A model generated the notes under the pieces. The model saw only the letters and a program-made list of their open reading frames with translations. It had not been told where the DNA came from and ran no database searches. The position numbers and the translations under genes were made by a program. A stretch of 24,927 nt of DNA from a virus, in IMG/VR virus record IMGVR_UViG_3300050821_023988, positions 1 through 24,927 of that record. One strand, given 5' to 3'. Below, piece by piece: positions 8,149-13,922 of the stretch; position 1 is the first letter of the stretch; each line of letters opens with the position of its first letter.

Positions 8149-8664
8149 CTAGTCTGGCTGGCTAGTCGTAGCTGTTACGCCACCGCGGGAGTCAGTGTGC
8201 GTATGAGCATCATAGTGGTCTCGCAATCGCGACAGAGAGCCCTGACTGTCGTAAACGTCTCCACTAACGTGCAAATCGCCGCCGACCCGAACGGTCCCGT
8301 CGTTGAGCAGTTTGAGGTAGGAACCTGTCTGATGTACCAGCCACATTTCCCCGCAAGGAGCGGCTGGTGGACACTGCTGGCTCGAAAATATGCGCCCAAC
8401 AATTATCCCGTGTTCAGCCGCTCCCTCCTGAGCGACCACAAGCACCTGATCTCCTGGAGCTGGAGGGCATATCATTCCCCAGCCGGCGCCTACCCAAGGC
8501 GACAAGATAGGAAGCCAGCCGCTCAGGACGCCTTCGGGTTGGAGCGTCAATCGCGCCGTCCCTGTGTTCGGATCGACAGATGTGATAGTACCGAACCGTG
8601 GTTGGGCCTGAGTCTGGACAAGGGCGTCTGCGTGCATCTTCATTACGTTCAGGAACTGATCCAT
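8149..8664 (-). CDS. V: Baseplate spike / puncturing protein, gpV-like
   Basis: A 171-residue protein with ATG at 8664, overlapping the gpD end region with a 1-base spacer (TAAAATG). Residues ~23-100 ('RFGTITSVDPNTGTARLTL', 'GWLPILSPWVGAGWGMICPPAPGDQVLVV') form an OB-fold-like domain typical of gpV/gp45 spikes. Residues ~115-145 are a short beta-helix ('DGTVRVGGDLHVSGDVYD'). The C-terminus has 'HYDAHTHTDSRGG', which fits the HxH iron-coordinating apex described for P2 gpV and phi92 gp138. The trimer is expected to tip the tail tube and pierce the outer membrane. Position between gpD and gpW supports the call. Confidence 0.88.
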   Translation of the reverse strand: MDQFLNVMKMHADALVQTQAQPRFGTITSVDPNTGTARLTLQPEGVLSGWLPILSPWVGAGWGMICPPAPGDQVLVVAQEGAAEHGIIVGRIFSSQQCPPAAPCGEMWLVHQTGSYLKLLNDGTVRVGGDLHVSGDVYDSQGSLSRLRDHYDAHTHTDSRGGVTATTSQPD

Positions 8665-8665
8665 T

Positions 8666-9769
8666 TTAACTCTCAGTATTGGAAACCAACTCTGTTCTCG
8701 GTGAGCTATTACTGGCTCGGATCCGCTGAACGAATCCAGATCGTATTCGGAATGTACGCTTGATCGAATCTACATAATAGGCCTGATCAAAATCTGTCCC
8801 GGTACCGTCCAGCTGAATTGTACTACGAGGAGTAAGCGTAAGTTCTCCTGGCATTGAGAATTCAATTGCCCGCTCATGGCGGGATAGCTCAGACAAGCGT
8901 TGACGTGCGATTGCTAATGCTTTGTCCGGCGTCAAATTGGGATGTATGATAACATACCGCTGTGGTGAGTTTGCAGCGGCATCGGAGCCGCCCAATGAGA
9001 TTACATCTATAGCACTAGAGACGCACTCGCTAAAGGCCATGTTTTGAAGGGTATTCCAGCTCTGTACTGTGACCTGGATGTCCCGCGCAAGTGTTAGCGA
9101 GCGCTCCAGTCGAAGCTCCATCATGTCGGTTGGATACAGCACTTGGGTGATCGCTGACATCTGCGCGGTCGGCTGGAAATAAAGGTCACTTCCGGACACA
9201 AACGCATCATAGCTTTCTTGTCGTGCCAAATATACTAGGAGATCCCACTCGGTTGTCGTTTTAGAAAACCGATCTAGAGTTAGACCTTCATGATCGCTCT
9301 GGTAAAAGCGGCCGACTGGAGTGCTTGTTGGAACGACACAAGGTACTAGGCCGTGACGTTGCGCAAAGATCGCAGCGATCTCGCTTGAAGTCCGATTGGA
9401 GAAGGCTTCCTGGGTCTGAGCTTCTATCATCGCCGCAGTAAAATCGCGACCGCTGATATGCACAATACCGCCAATTGAATCGATCGAAACCGTGTCGACG
9501 AAACCCTGAATGACGCTTGTGAAACTCGCCCCACCATCAAGACCCAACTGAACGTCGATCAGAATGTCCGATTCAGACGACCAAAAGCCTAGATCTGCCC
9601 ATGGGTCAGGGCCGAGCCCAAGGACTGCGTCGAAGTGGTCGGAACCGTAATGACTGGTAGAAGTAATTTCCGCCTCGTACGCGCCAATCAGCTCTTGACC
9701 ATTAACCAGAAGGCGAAGTCTGGGCTCTCGATGAGAGAGTTGAGGTTCATTGAGAAGCAATGCCACCAC
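8666..9769 (-). CDS. D: Baseplate hub, late control gene D-like
   Basis: A 367-residue protein. The start is GTG 9769, overlapping the end of the upstream gpX-like gene by 23 bases. Segments include 'PRLRLLVNGQELIGAYEAEITST' at the N-terminus, 'IDVQLGLDGGASFTSVIQGFVDTVSID', 'VHISGRDFTAAMIEAQTQEAF', 'TEWDLLVYLARQESYDAFVSGSDLYF' and a C-terminal 'FDQAYYVDSIKRTFR'. These are recognisable features of the phage late control D family (P2 gpD, Mu gp44, T4 gp27 hub). The trimer caps the tail tube and holds the spike encoded next. The gene looks intact. Confidence 0.88.
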   Translation of the reverse strand: MVALLLNEPQLSHREPRLRLLVNGQELIGAYEAEITSTSHYGSDHFDAVLGLGPDPWADLGFWSSESDILIDVQLGLDGGASFTSVIQGFVDTVSIDSIGGIVHISGRDFTAAMIEAQTQEAFSNRTSSEIAAIFAQRHGLVPCVVPTSTPVGRFYQSDHEGLTLDRFSKTTTEWDLLVYLARQESYDAFVSGSDLYFQPTAQMSAITQVLYPTDMMELRLERSLTLARDIQVTVQSWNTLQNMAFSECVSSAIDVISLGGSDAAANSPQRYVIIHPNLTPDKALAIARQRLSELSRHERAIEFSMPGELTLTPRSTIQLDGTGTDFDQAYYVDSIKRTFRIRSGFVQRIRASNSSPRTELVSNTES

Positions 9770-9932
9770 CCCCCCTCGGGTCCTGATCAGGGATCAACAA
9801 GGTTACGACACCCACAAGCATGGGATCGTTAAGTTCATTTAGCTGAGCAATCCTTAGCCATTGCGTGGCGTCATGTAATTGCTCCGCTGCAATACGAAAC
9901 AGGTTGCCACTGCTAACTGTGATCGTCTTCAA
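9747..9932 (-). CDS. X: Small LysM-like tail protein (gpX-like)
   Basis: A 61-residue ORF starting with TTG at 9932. The gene upstream ends three bases earlier and no ATG fits. 'MKTITVSSGNLFRIAAEQLHDATQWLRIAQLNELNDP' followed by 'GVVTLLIPDQDP' follows the LysM pattern: helix-'A'-helix with an 'N...DP' turn, then 'L-x-IP'. Short LysM-like proteins of this size (P2 gpX, Mu gp43-region) sit beside gpD and are thought to help dock the hub to the tube. The last codons overlap the gpD start, indicating translational coupling. The TTG start and short length lower certainty, but the context is strong. Confidence 0.7.
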   Translation of the reverse strand: MKTITVSSGNLFRIAAEQLHDATQWLRIAQLNELNDPMLVGVVTLLIPDQDPRGGGGIASQ

Positions 9933-9934
9933 TA

Positions 9935-10675
9935 TCAGGTGCTCGCGTTCGAGAGATTGCGCGCGGCGCGACCGACATAGGCGCCAGCACTCGTTAGGTC
10001 TGCCAATTGCCCGGCGGCGGTTGTAGATACAATAAGGTTTGTTATCAAGGGCCCAGCTGAGCCCGTGTCTGCCGCAATAGCGGTCTGAAAAGCGGATTCG
10101 ATAATCCTGATTTGCGTATCGATAGCGGTCTGCGCAAGGTTGATGCTCGATTGCGCTGCTACGTACCCGGCGCTTCCGACGGTAGTGGCATCAGGATCTG
10201 CTAAACTGTCTTGGGCGTCCGTCAAGTTAATACCAAGGTTAGCACATTGGCCAGCAGCGAGCCCTAGATCAGCCAAGACGGAATTGCTGAGGGAGATCGC
10301 AGGAAGAATTGCAGCGGCGGCCTCATCGCGTATGACAGTACAGGAAATCCGGTACGGTATCCATACGGGGTTCTGATAATTCGCATCAAAACGGGTCAGA
10401 ATAACTGTGTAAAAGAAGACGTCCCAGGTCAGGGTCAAGACGCCACCTGCGACGCGAAGCGAATTCAACACTCGGGCGCGCAACGTGGCATCTGCTCCGG
10501 AGAACGAGCCCGAAAACATGATTTCTGTTTCACTCGCACCAATGCTGTCAACTATCCGTCGACCTCCCGTCAGTTGATGTACTGCAAGGAGCTGTCGTCC
10601 TCCGAAATTGATACCCGCCGGGATTTCAAAATCCTTGAAGGCGACCGGACCAAGTACCAGCACTACACCCGACAT
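9935..10675 (-). CDS. Tail protein, gpU-like position (tail completion/baseplate)
   Basis: A 246-residue protein with ATG at 10675 (GGGGCAGAG just upstream). The first ~115 residues ('GPVAFKDFEIPAGINFGGRQLLAVHQLTGGRRIVDSIG', 'EIMFSGSFSGADATLRARVLNSLR', 'LTLTWDVFFYTVILTRF', 'WIPYRISCTVIRDE') form a beta-rich domain resembling the gpU / hub-adaptor fold in layout: a Gly-Gly-arginine loop, then 'F-S-G-F-G', then a WDVF strand. The second half is Ala/Ser-rich and mainly helical. It lies between the tape-measure gene (beyond the IS debris) and gpX/gpD, where P2 carries U. Known role of that position: tail terminator or hub-tube adaptor. Family assignment is approximate. It is now separated from the upstream operon by about 1.3 kb of transposon remnants. 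Confidence 0.65.
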   Translation of the reverse strand: MSGVVLVLGPVAFKDFEIPAGINFGGRQLLAVHQLTGGRRIVDSIGASETEIMFSGSFSGADATLRARVLNSLRVAGGVLTLTWDVFFYTVILTRFDANYQNPVWIPYRISCTVIRDEAAAAILPAISLSNSVLADLGLAAGQCANLGINLTDAQDSLADPDATTVGSAGYVAAQSSINLAQTAIDTQIRIIESAFQTAIAADTGSAGPLITNLIVSTTAAGQLADLTSAGAYVGRAARNLSNAST

Positions 10676-10744
10676 TCTCTGCCCCGCACGACGATCATTA
10701 ATGTACTCCTAATCCTAGTGCGTCATTCATTGCGTGCGTTTTGT

Positions 10745-11597
10745 CTCTGACGGAAGCTGTTACAGCGGGGACATCGCAGCAAGGCCTGTAGCAGCGTGCG
10801 CGCCAGACAGATGCGTAGAGTGGCGATCAGGTTGGGCATGTGGCGTTGTGACCGTAGCGGCAGCACCTATGGGTCGGTAACCGGCGGGAAGGGCGGATTG
10901 CATGCAACGCCGGGCGCCGGCAGGTCCTGAGGGGGATTCGTCTCCTTCTCGGGGATCAGGAACCCGCAGGCGGCAATGCAAAGACTCGCTTGGTGGTGGA
11001 AGCCCCGTCACCCGCGTCCTTCGTGGTAGCCGAACCCGATCCCTTGCTTGAGTTCGAGATAGTCGCGTTCGATCCGCCAGCGCAGCTTGGCCTGATCGAC
11101 CATGCGCTCGAACGGGGCATCGGCTGGCAGGGTGAAGAGCAGTAGCGGTTCGGTTCGGCTTCGCCTTCCGGCCATTCGATCAGCAGTGACTCTTCGGGGG
11201 CCGGTTCGCTGCGTTTGGCATTACCATGCGCCGGACGCACTCGCAGGCTGGCAAAACGCGAGGTGAGCGACGTGTTGCTGCCGTCCCGCCACGCGATCGT
11301 CTGGCGGGCTTAGGGGACAAGTTCCATGGCCAACGCCTTGGTCGAGGCCGGTTCATGAGCCGCGTCGCGGCGCAATCGCTTGGCGAGCCGGCCACTCCGC
11401 GCTTCGCCGGGCCGCCAGACCGTCGTGCTGGGCAGGATGCCCATGACATAACGCAGCCCGAGTTCACTGATGCCGGGCCCGCAACTTGCCGTCGTTTCCA
11501 TAGGCCGGGTCGGCCGACACCACGGCTGGCGGTCCGCCGCTGGCCAGCATCTGAACTATCTGCTGCAACGCGACCTCCGGCTTGTTCTGGAATGGCC
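10745..11597 (-). pseudogene. Degenerate IS701-type transposase (3' portion)
   Basis: Reading the minus strand and switching frames recovers the C-terminal half of an IS701-like DDE transposase: 'NKPEVALQQIVQML' and 'ADPAYGNDGKLR', then after a frameshift 'GISELGLRYVMGILPSTTVW', 'LAMELVP', an in-frame stop, 'ARQTIAWRDGSN', and 'LLIEWPEGEAEPNRY'. After another frameshift come 'LRWRIERDYLELKQGIGFG' (containing the expected catalytic Glu), a stop, then 'RGFHHQASLCIAACGFLI'. At least two frameshifts and three stops make it non-functional. The 5' half is missing and the remnant abuts an IS5-type fragment near 11597. Family identification rests on the motif order; the reconstruction is mine. Confidence 0.8.
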
Positions 11598-11810
11598 ATG
11601 CGCACCGTCGTCGAGATCGTGCGCACGCTGCCGGATCAGATGGATTTCGCCCTGCCGTCGCGCCGCGGGGTCGTCGAGCGCTTCTTCGCCTGGCTCAACC
11701 GGAGCCCTCGACTGGCCAGGGACTTCGAGGGGACCATCGCCGGAACCACCTCGTTCCTCTACGTCGCCTCCGAGATGTTGCTGGCCCGCAGGTTGGCTCG
11801 CTCGGTATGA
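11598..11810 (+). pseudogene. IS5-family transposase C-terminal fragment
   Basis: The plus-strand frame ending at 11810 gives 'VVEIVRTLPDQMDFALPSRR', then 'GVVERFFAWLNRSPRLARDFEGT' and 'FLYVASEMLLARRLA' to a stop. 'VVER-x-FAWLNR-x-x-RLA-x-DFE' is the hallmark C-terminal block of IS5-type (IS1031/IS402-like) transposases and includes the expected catalytic Glu. Only about 70 codons of a normal ~260-residue protein remain; the N-terminal part and the first two catalytic Asp residues are absent. The open frame that continues upstream to 11226 is antisense to the IS701 remnant and is not part of this gene. The fragment cannot encode an active enzyme. Confidence 0.75.
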
Positions 11811-11957
11811 GATTCGGTGGCGCTGGGAGTGGCTTCGCGGTCGACGCGTTCGCGATCCAACATCGCAGGCGATGGGTGATCCCTTGTCAGGTACCGTCGT
11901 CGCGGAAGCTGAAAAATCAAGCATAGATAAGATTTTACGGGAACATCCGGGGGATCG

Positions 11958-12926
11958 TTACGTAAAGAGAGACGGCCCGCCCCACGACGGTGTAATTCGC
12001 GGATCGACAGTGATGATACCCGCGCGAGGACGGATGATCTCACGGGTCAAGTGTTGGGTCAGCCAGCGACCCAAGACGGAGCCTTCTAGGTGCAGATCGC
12101 CTCGGCCCGTGCTATTTCCGTTATCATACTCATCTTTGATGTAACTTGGATTTCTCCGCATTGTCGTTGAGTGAGATGCCGCCGTCGCCCGCGATGGGAA
12201 CTCAGTCGAAATCGTTTCTGAGAATCTGCTTAGATGCTGAGCAAAACCGCCCAATCGCCTACTACTAGGATGGCTGTAGCCGAACGGCGCGACCGCAGCG
12301 GGCAATCGACGTCTCGCCGAGCCATGTCGCTCCGACGAAGGGTGAGGTTGTCCAAAAGCGCGCATAGAACTAGAGAACTGCGATGCAAGGGCTTGCACGA
12401 TAGTTTCGATTGCTATCGGATGCCGCGCAGAAGCACGGTGGGGCTGGGGAGGCAATAGGGCGATCGCATTAACTACCCTGCTGGCTGGCTTCTCTTGTTG
12501 ACGTGGTGTTGTCCAAGTGTAATTGCTTGGCACAATGGGCGCTTTTGACGTCGCGGCTAAGACTCGGCGGGGTAGCGACAGCAGCGCCTGGAGCGGTCGC
12601 GAAACTGTAAGCTGACGGAATGACACCGAGGAGGCTCGTGAGGGATTGTCCTGGTAATCGACTTGATGCGTCCTTGACAGCGTGGTGGTCGTCATCTTCG
12701 TCGATCGCTGCGGTTGGAATGCTAGGGTGGTCGGGGCGACCCAGGGTAGTCGCCCGGCCTTGAGTCCAACTATGCGTTCAGAGATGGACCGTAATCTGGA
12801 TAGGTTGATCGATGACTTAACAATCGTCCTGTTAAGTATTTCGAGCTGGTTGCGCGTTGCGAGTATTTGCCTGGATGTGCTACTGCCGCGCGGGTGCATC
12901 GGGCCGAGTGCGGTCGTGTCGATCAC
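11958..12926 (-). CDS. Short tape-measure-like tail protein
   Basis: A 322-residue ORF in the tape-measure position, right after the tail assembly chaperone. It is open from a GTG at 12926. The N-terminal ~60 residues have a helical heptad-like stretch ('ILATRNQLEILNRTIVKSSINLSRLRSISERIV'), and the C-terminus 'RGDLHLEGSVLGRWLTQHLTREI' followed by 'DPRITPSWGG' looks like an intact tail-protein end. The middle is low-complexity and rich in Ser, Arg, Pro, Thr and His, unlike the Ala/Leu/Gln-rich helices of normal tape measures. Its length is well below the several hundred to over a thousand residues usual for myovirus tape measures. No ribosome binding site precedes GTG 12926; the proper start (ATG 12968, GGAGG) is blocked by two stops (separate entry). 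It may be a decayed or truncated gene, or a genuinely short ruler. Confidence 0.5.
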   Translation of the reverse strand: MIDTTALGPMHPRGSSTSRQILATRNQLEILNRTIVKSSINLSRLRSISERIVGLKAGRLPWVAPTTLAFQPQRSTKMTTTTLSRTHQVDYQDNPSRASSVSFRQLTVSRPLQALLSLPRRVLAATSKAPIVPSNYTWTTPRQQEKPASRVVNAIALLPPQPHRASARHPIAIETIVQALASQFSSSMRAFGQPHPSSERHGSARRRLPAAVAPFGYSHPSSRRLGGFAQHLSRFSETISTEFPSRATAASHSTTMRRNPSYIKDEYDNGNSTGRGDLHLEGSVLGRWLTQHLTREIIRPRAGIITVDPRITPSWGGPSLFT

Positions 12927-12935
12927 AGTATGGCG

Positions 12936-12968
12936 CTATTAGCGTGTTATATGATGGTTATACGTCAT
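12936..12968 (-). other. Blocked original start of the tape-measure-like gene
   Basis: An ATG at 12968-12966, with GGAGG a few bases upstream, overlaps the stop of the frameshifted chaperone ORF as ATGA, the usual coupling arrangement. It is in the same frame as the 322-residue ORF. Nine codons later come TAA (12941-12939) and TAG (12938-12936) in tandem. Reinitiation at GTG 12926, ten bases past the second stop, is the only obvious way to make the downstream protein. This looks like a loss-of-function lesion, but a sequencing indel cannot be excluded. Confidence 0.6.
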
Positions 12969-13482
12969 GCTGACTGCCTCCATCGCAACGTCCTCCAATC
13001 GAACTCTTGCCCATCCAGAATGCCAAATATGACCACGTATGCCATGCGCTCATCAGATGGCAGCGAGAATGCGACATCGAACGGCACCCCGTTTCTGACC
13101 AAATAGAGGCAATCGGTCAGCTCGGGGTGCCGAACAAGTTTCCCGCGTTTGTAACCTGCTCGCTCTCGTCGATCTCCGACAATGCCTCGATGCTTTGGGC
13201 TATTGCCTCGATTCCGCTATCACCCAACCGACCTACCAACGCCTCCACCTGAGTCTCTGAGGATGGCGGCGGAATGGGGATATCATCGATAGCAGTCACC
13301 GAGCTACAGAGGATCGCCATAGCAAGCCAAGGTTGATTGAGGGCGAGCTCTGGTCCCGCTGCCTTAAAGACTCGCAGCTTGTCCAGCGCAGTCAAAGTCC
13401 GTAGCGTGAGGCGCCGGCCCAGACTGTCTACAATGGACCGCGATTCGGTTGCTTTAGCCACAATCGTTGCTGAAGGGGTCAT
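12965..13482 (-). CDS. Tail assembly chaperone, -1 frameshift (G-T / E-E'-type) product
   Basis: Translation of the 0-frame chaperone followed by a -1 slip at 13144-13138 yields about 172 residues. The -1 extension adds 57 residues starting LVRHPELTDCLYLV and including 'NGVPFDVAFSLPSDERM', 'YVVIFGILDGQEFDWRTLRW', then a stop at 12967-12965. The '(G)VPFDVAFSLP' and 'G-x-E/K-FDW' motifs are typical of the frameshift-only domain of phage tail chaperones (lambda GT, P2 E'). In lambda-type systems the long form binds the tape measure and recruits tube subunits. The -1 ORF has no start codon of its own with a ribosome binding site near the junction. The site is supported by a GGGAAAC slippery heptamer and a strong hairpin (separate entry). 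Confidence 0.85.
13082..13144 (-). promoter_or_regulatory. Programmed -1 ribosomal frameshift signal
   Basis: On the minus strand the slippery heptamer G GGA AAC lies at 13144-13138, correctly phased with the chaperone frame. Five bases later begins a two-tier hairpin. The outer stem CGGCACCCCG (13132-13123) pairs perfectly over 10 bp with CGGGGTGCCG (13091-13082). The inner stem CTGACC (13120-13115) pairs perfectly over 6 bp with GGTCAG (13100-13095), leaving a 14-base loop. The 0-frame TGA stop (13119-13117) lies in the inner stem. Heptamer, short spacer, structure and a conserved -1 ORF together are the textbook arrangement for phage tail chaperones; the closest known heptamer is lambda's GGGAAAG. 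Confidence 0.9.
13117..13482 (-). CDS. Tail assembly chaperone, 0-frame product
   Basis: 121 residues from ATG 13482, which overlaps the tail tube stop by one base (TGATG) and is preceded by AGGAG. A TTG one codon upstream is less likely. The sequence has an N-terminal beta-rich portion ('SRSIVDSLGRRLTLRTLTALDKLRVFKAAGPE') and a helical C-terminal half ('SETQVEALVGRLGDSGIEAIAQSIEAL'), matching the layout of P2 gpE / lambda gpG-type chaperones. The gene sits between tube and tape-measure genes, the invariant position for this function. The protein stops the tape measure from aggregating and delivers tube subunits, but is not in mature virions. Most ribosomes should end here; some shift to make the longer form. 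Confidence 0.85.
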   Translation of the reverse strand: MTPSATIVAKATESRSIVDSLGRRLTLRTLTALDKLRVFKAAGPELALNQPWLAMAILCSSVTAIDDIPIPPPSSETQVEALVGRLGDSGIEAIAQSIEALSEIDESEQVTNAGNLFGTPS

Positions 13483-13916
13483 CAAATGCGACTCCTACTG
13501 ACGCCAAAAAATTCTAGCTTCTGCTTAACGCTGCTATCACCCTTCCAAATCCCTGCGTTGACCAACTTGAACGTAACGCTAGCGTACTGGTATGTTGACG
13601 TCGATCCATCCGTTTCGTTAATATACTGGTACATGGTGATCGAGCCCACAGTGCCACCATTAAAGTATGTCTGCTCGGTCGCTGCGATGAAGTCTTCGAC
13701 TGTGGAGTTGCCGCGTTCGAGCTCGAAGCTTCCCTCCCAGCCTTTGGGTAATTCGGCAGCCAACTGGGTTCCATCTAGCCGGCTAACGCGCACAGATTGA
13801 GTCAGCTGACGACTTTCAAAAGCGGTAACGTGCTCAAGGTCGACGCGCCCGCTTGGCCCCATCACAACAAGCTGAGTGTCGCGACCAACTGAGAAGGCTG
13901 TAAATGACATCGGCAT
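13482..13916 (-). CDS. Tail tube protein (FII-like)
   Basis: A 144-residue protein with ATG at 13916, six bases after the sheath stop. It is dominated by beta strands: 'MSFTAFSVGRDTQLVVMGPSGRV', 'VTAFESRQLTQSVRVSRLDG', 'GWEGSFELERGNSTVEDF', 'YASVTFKLVNAGIWKGDSSVKQKLEFFG'. The 'DG...P-x-GW-x-G-x-F-x-x-RG' block is typical of contractile-tail tube proteins. Position immediately after the sheath and before the chaperone is the standard order. Hexamers should form the inner tube through which DNA passes. The gene looks intact. Confidence 0.85.
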   Translation of the reverse strand: MPMSFTAFSVGRDTQLVVMGPSGRVDLEHVTAFESRQLTQSVRVSRLDGTQLAAELPKGWEGSFELERGNSTVEDFIAATEQTYFNGGTVGSITMYQYINETDGSTSTYQYASVTFKLVNAGIWKGDSSVKQKLEFFGVSRSRI

Positions 13917-13922
13917 ACCTCG

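Larger units (their letters stand above)
10676..11957. mobile_element. Insertion of transposon debris inside the tail operon
   Basis: About 1.28 kb separates the tape-measure-like stop from the next tail gene, whereas other spacings in this operon are mostly under 60 bases. The core is two transposase remnants of different families in opposite orientation (see entries at 10745 and 11598). The debris is visibly more GC-rich than the phage genes. I could not identify terminal inverted repeats or a target-site duplication by eye; 10676-10744 and 11811-11957 hold nothing I recognise. Because the flanking tail genes both look complete at their ends, the insertion seems to have landed between genes, but it may be polar on gpU-gpX-gpD and everything downstream. 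Confidence 0.75.

Noticed and set aside
11226-11810. Plus-strand ORF of 194 codons
   Set aside because: Only its last ~70 codons are coding-like (IS5 fragment); the rest is antisense to the IS701 remnant, where the minus strand has clear transposase motifs.
12965-13137. Independent small gene after the chaperone
   Set aside because: No start codon with ribosome binding site fits; the frame is joined to the chaperone by a -1 slip with slippery heptamer and hairpin.
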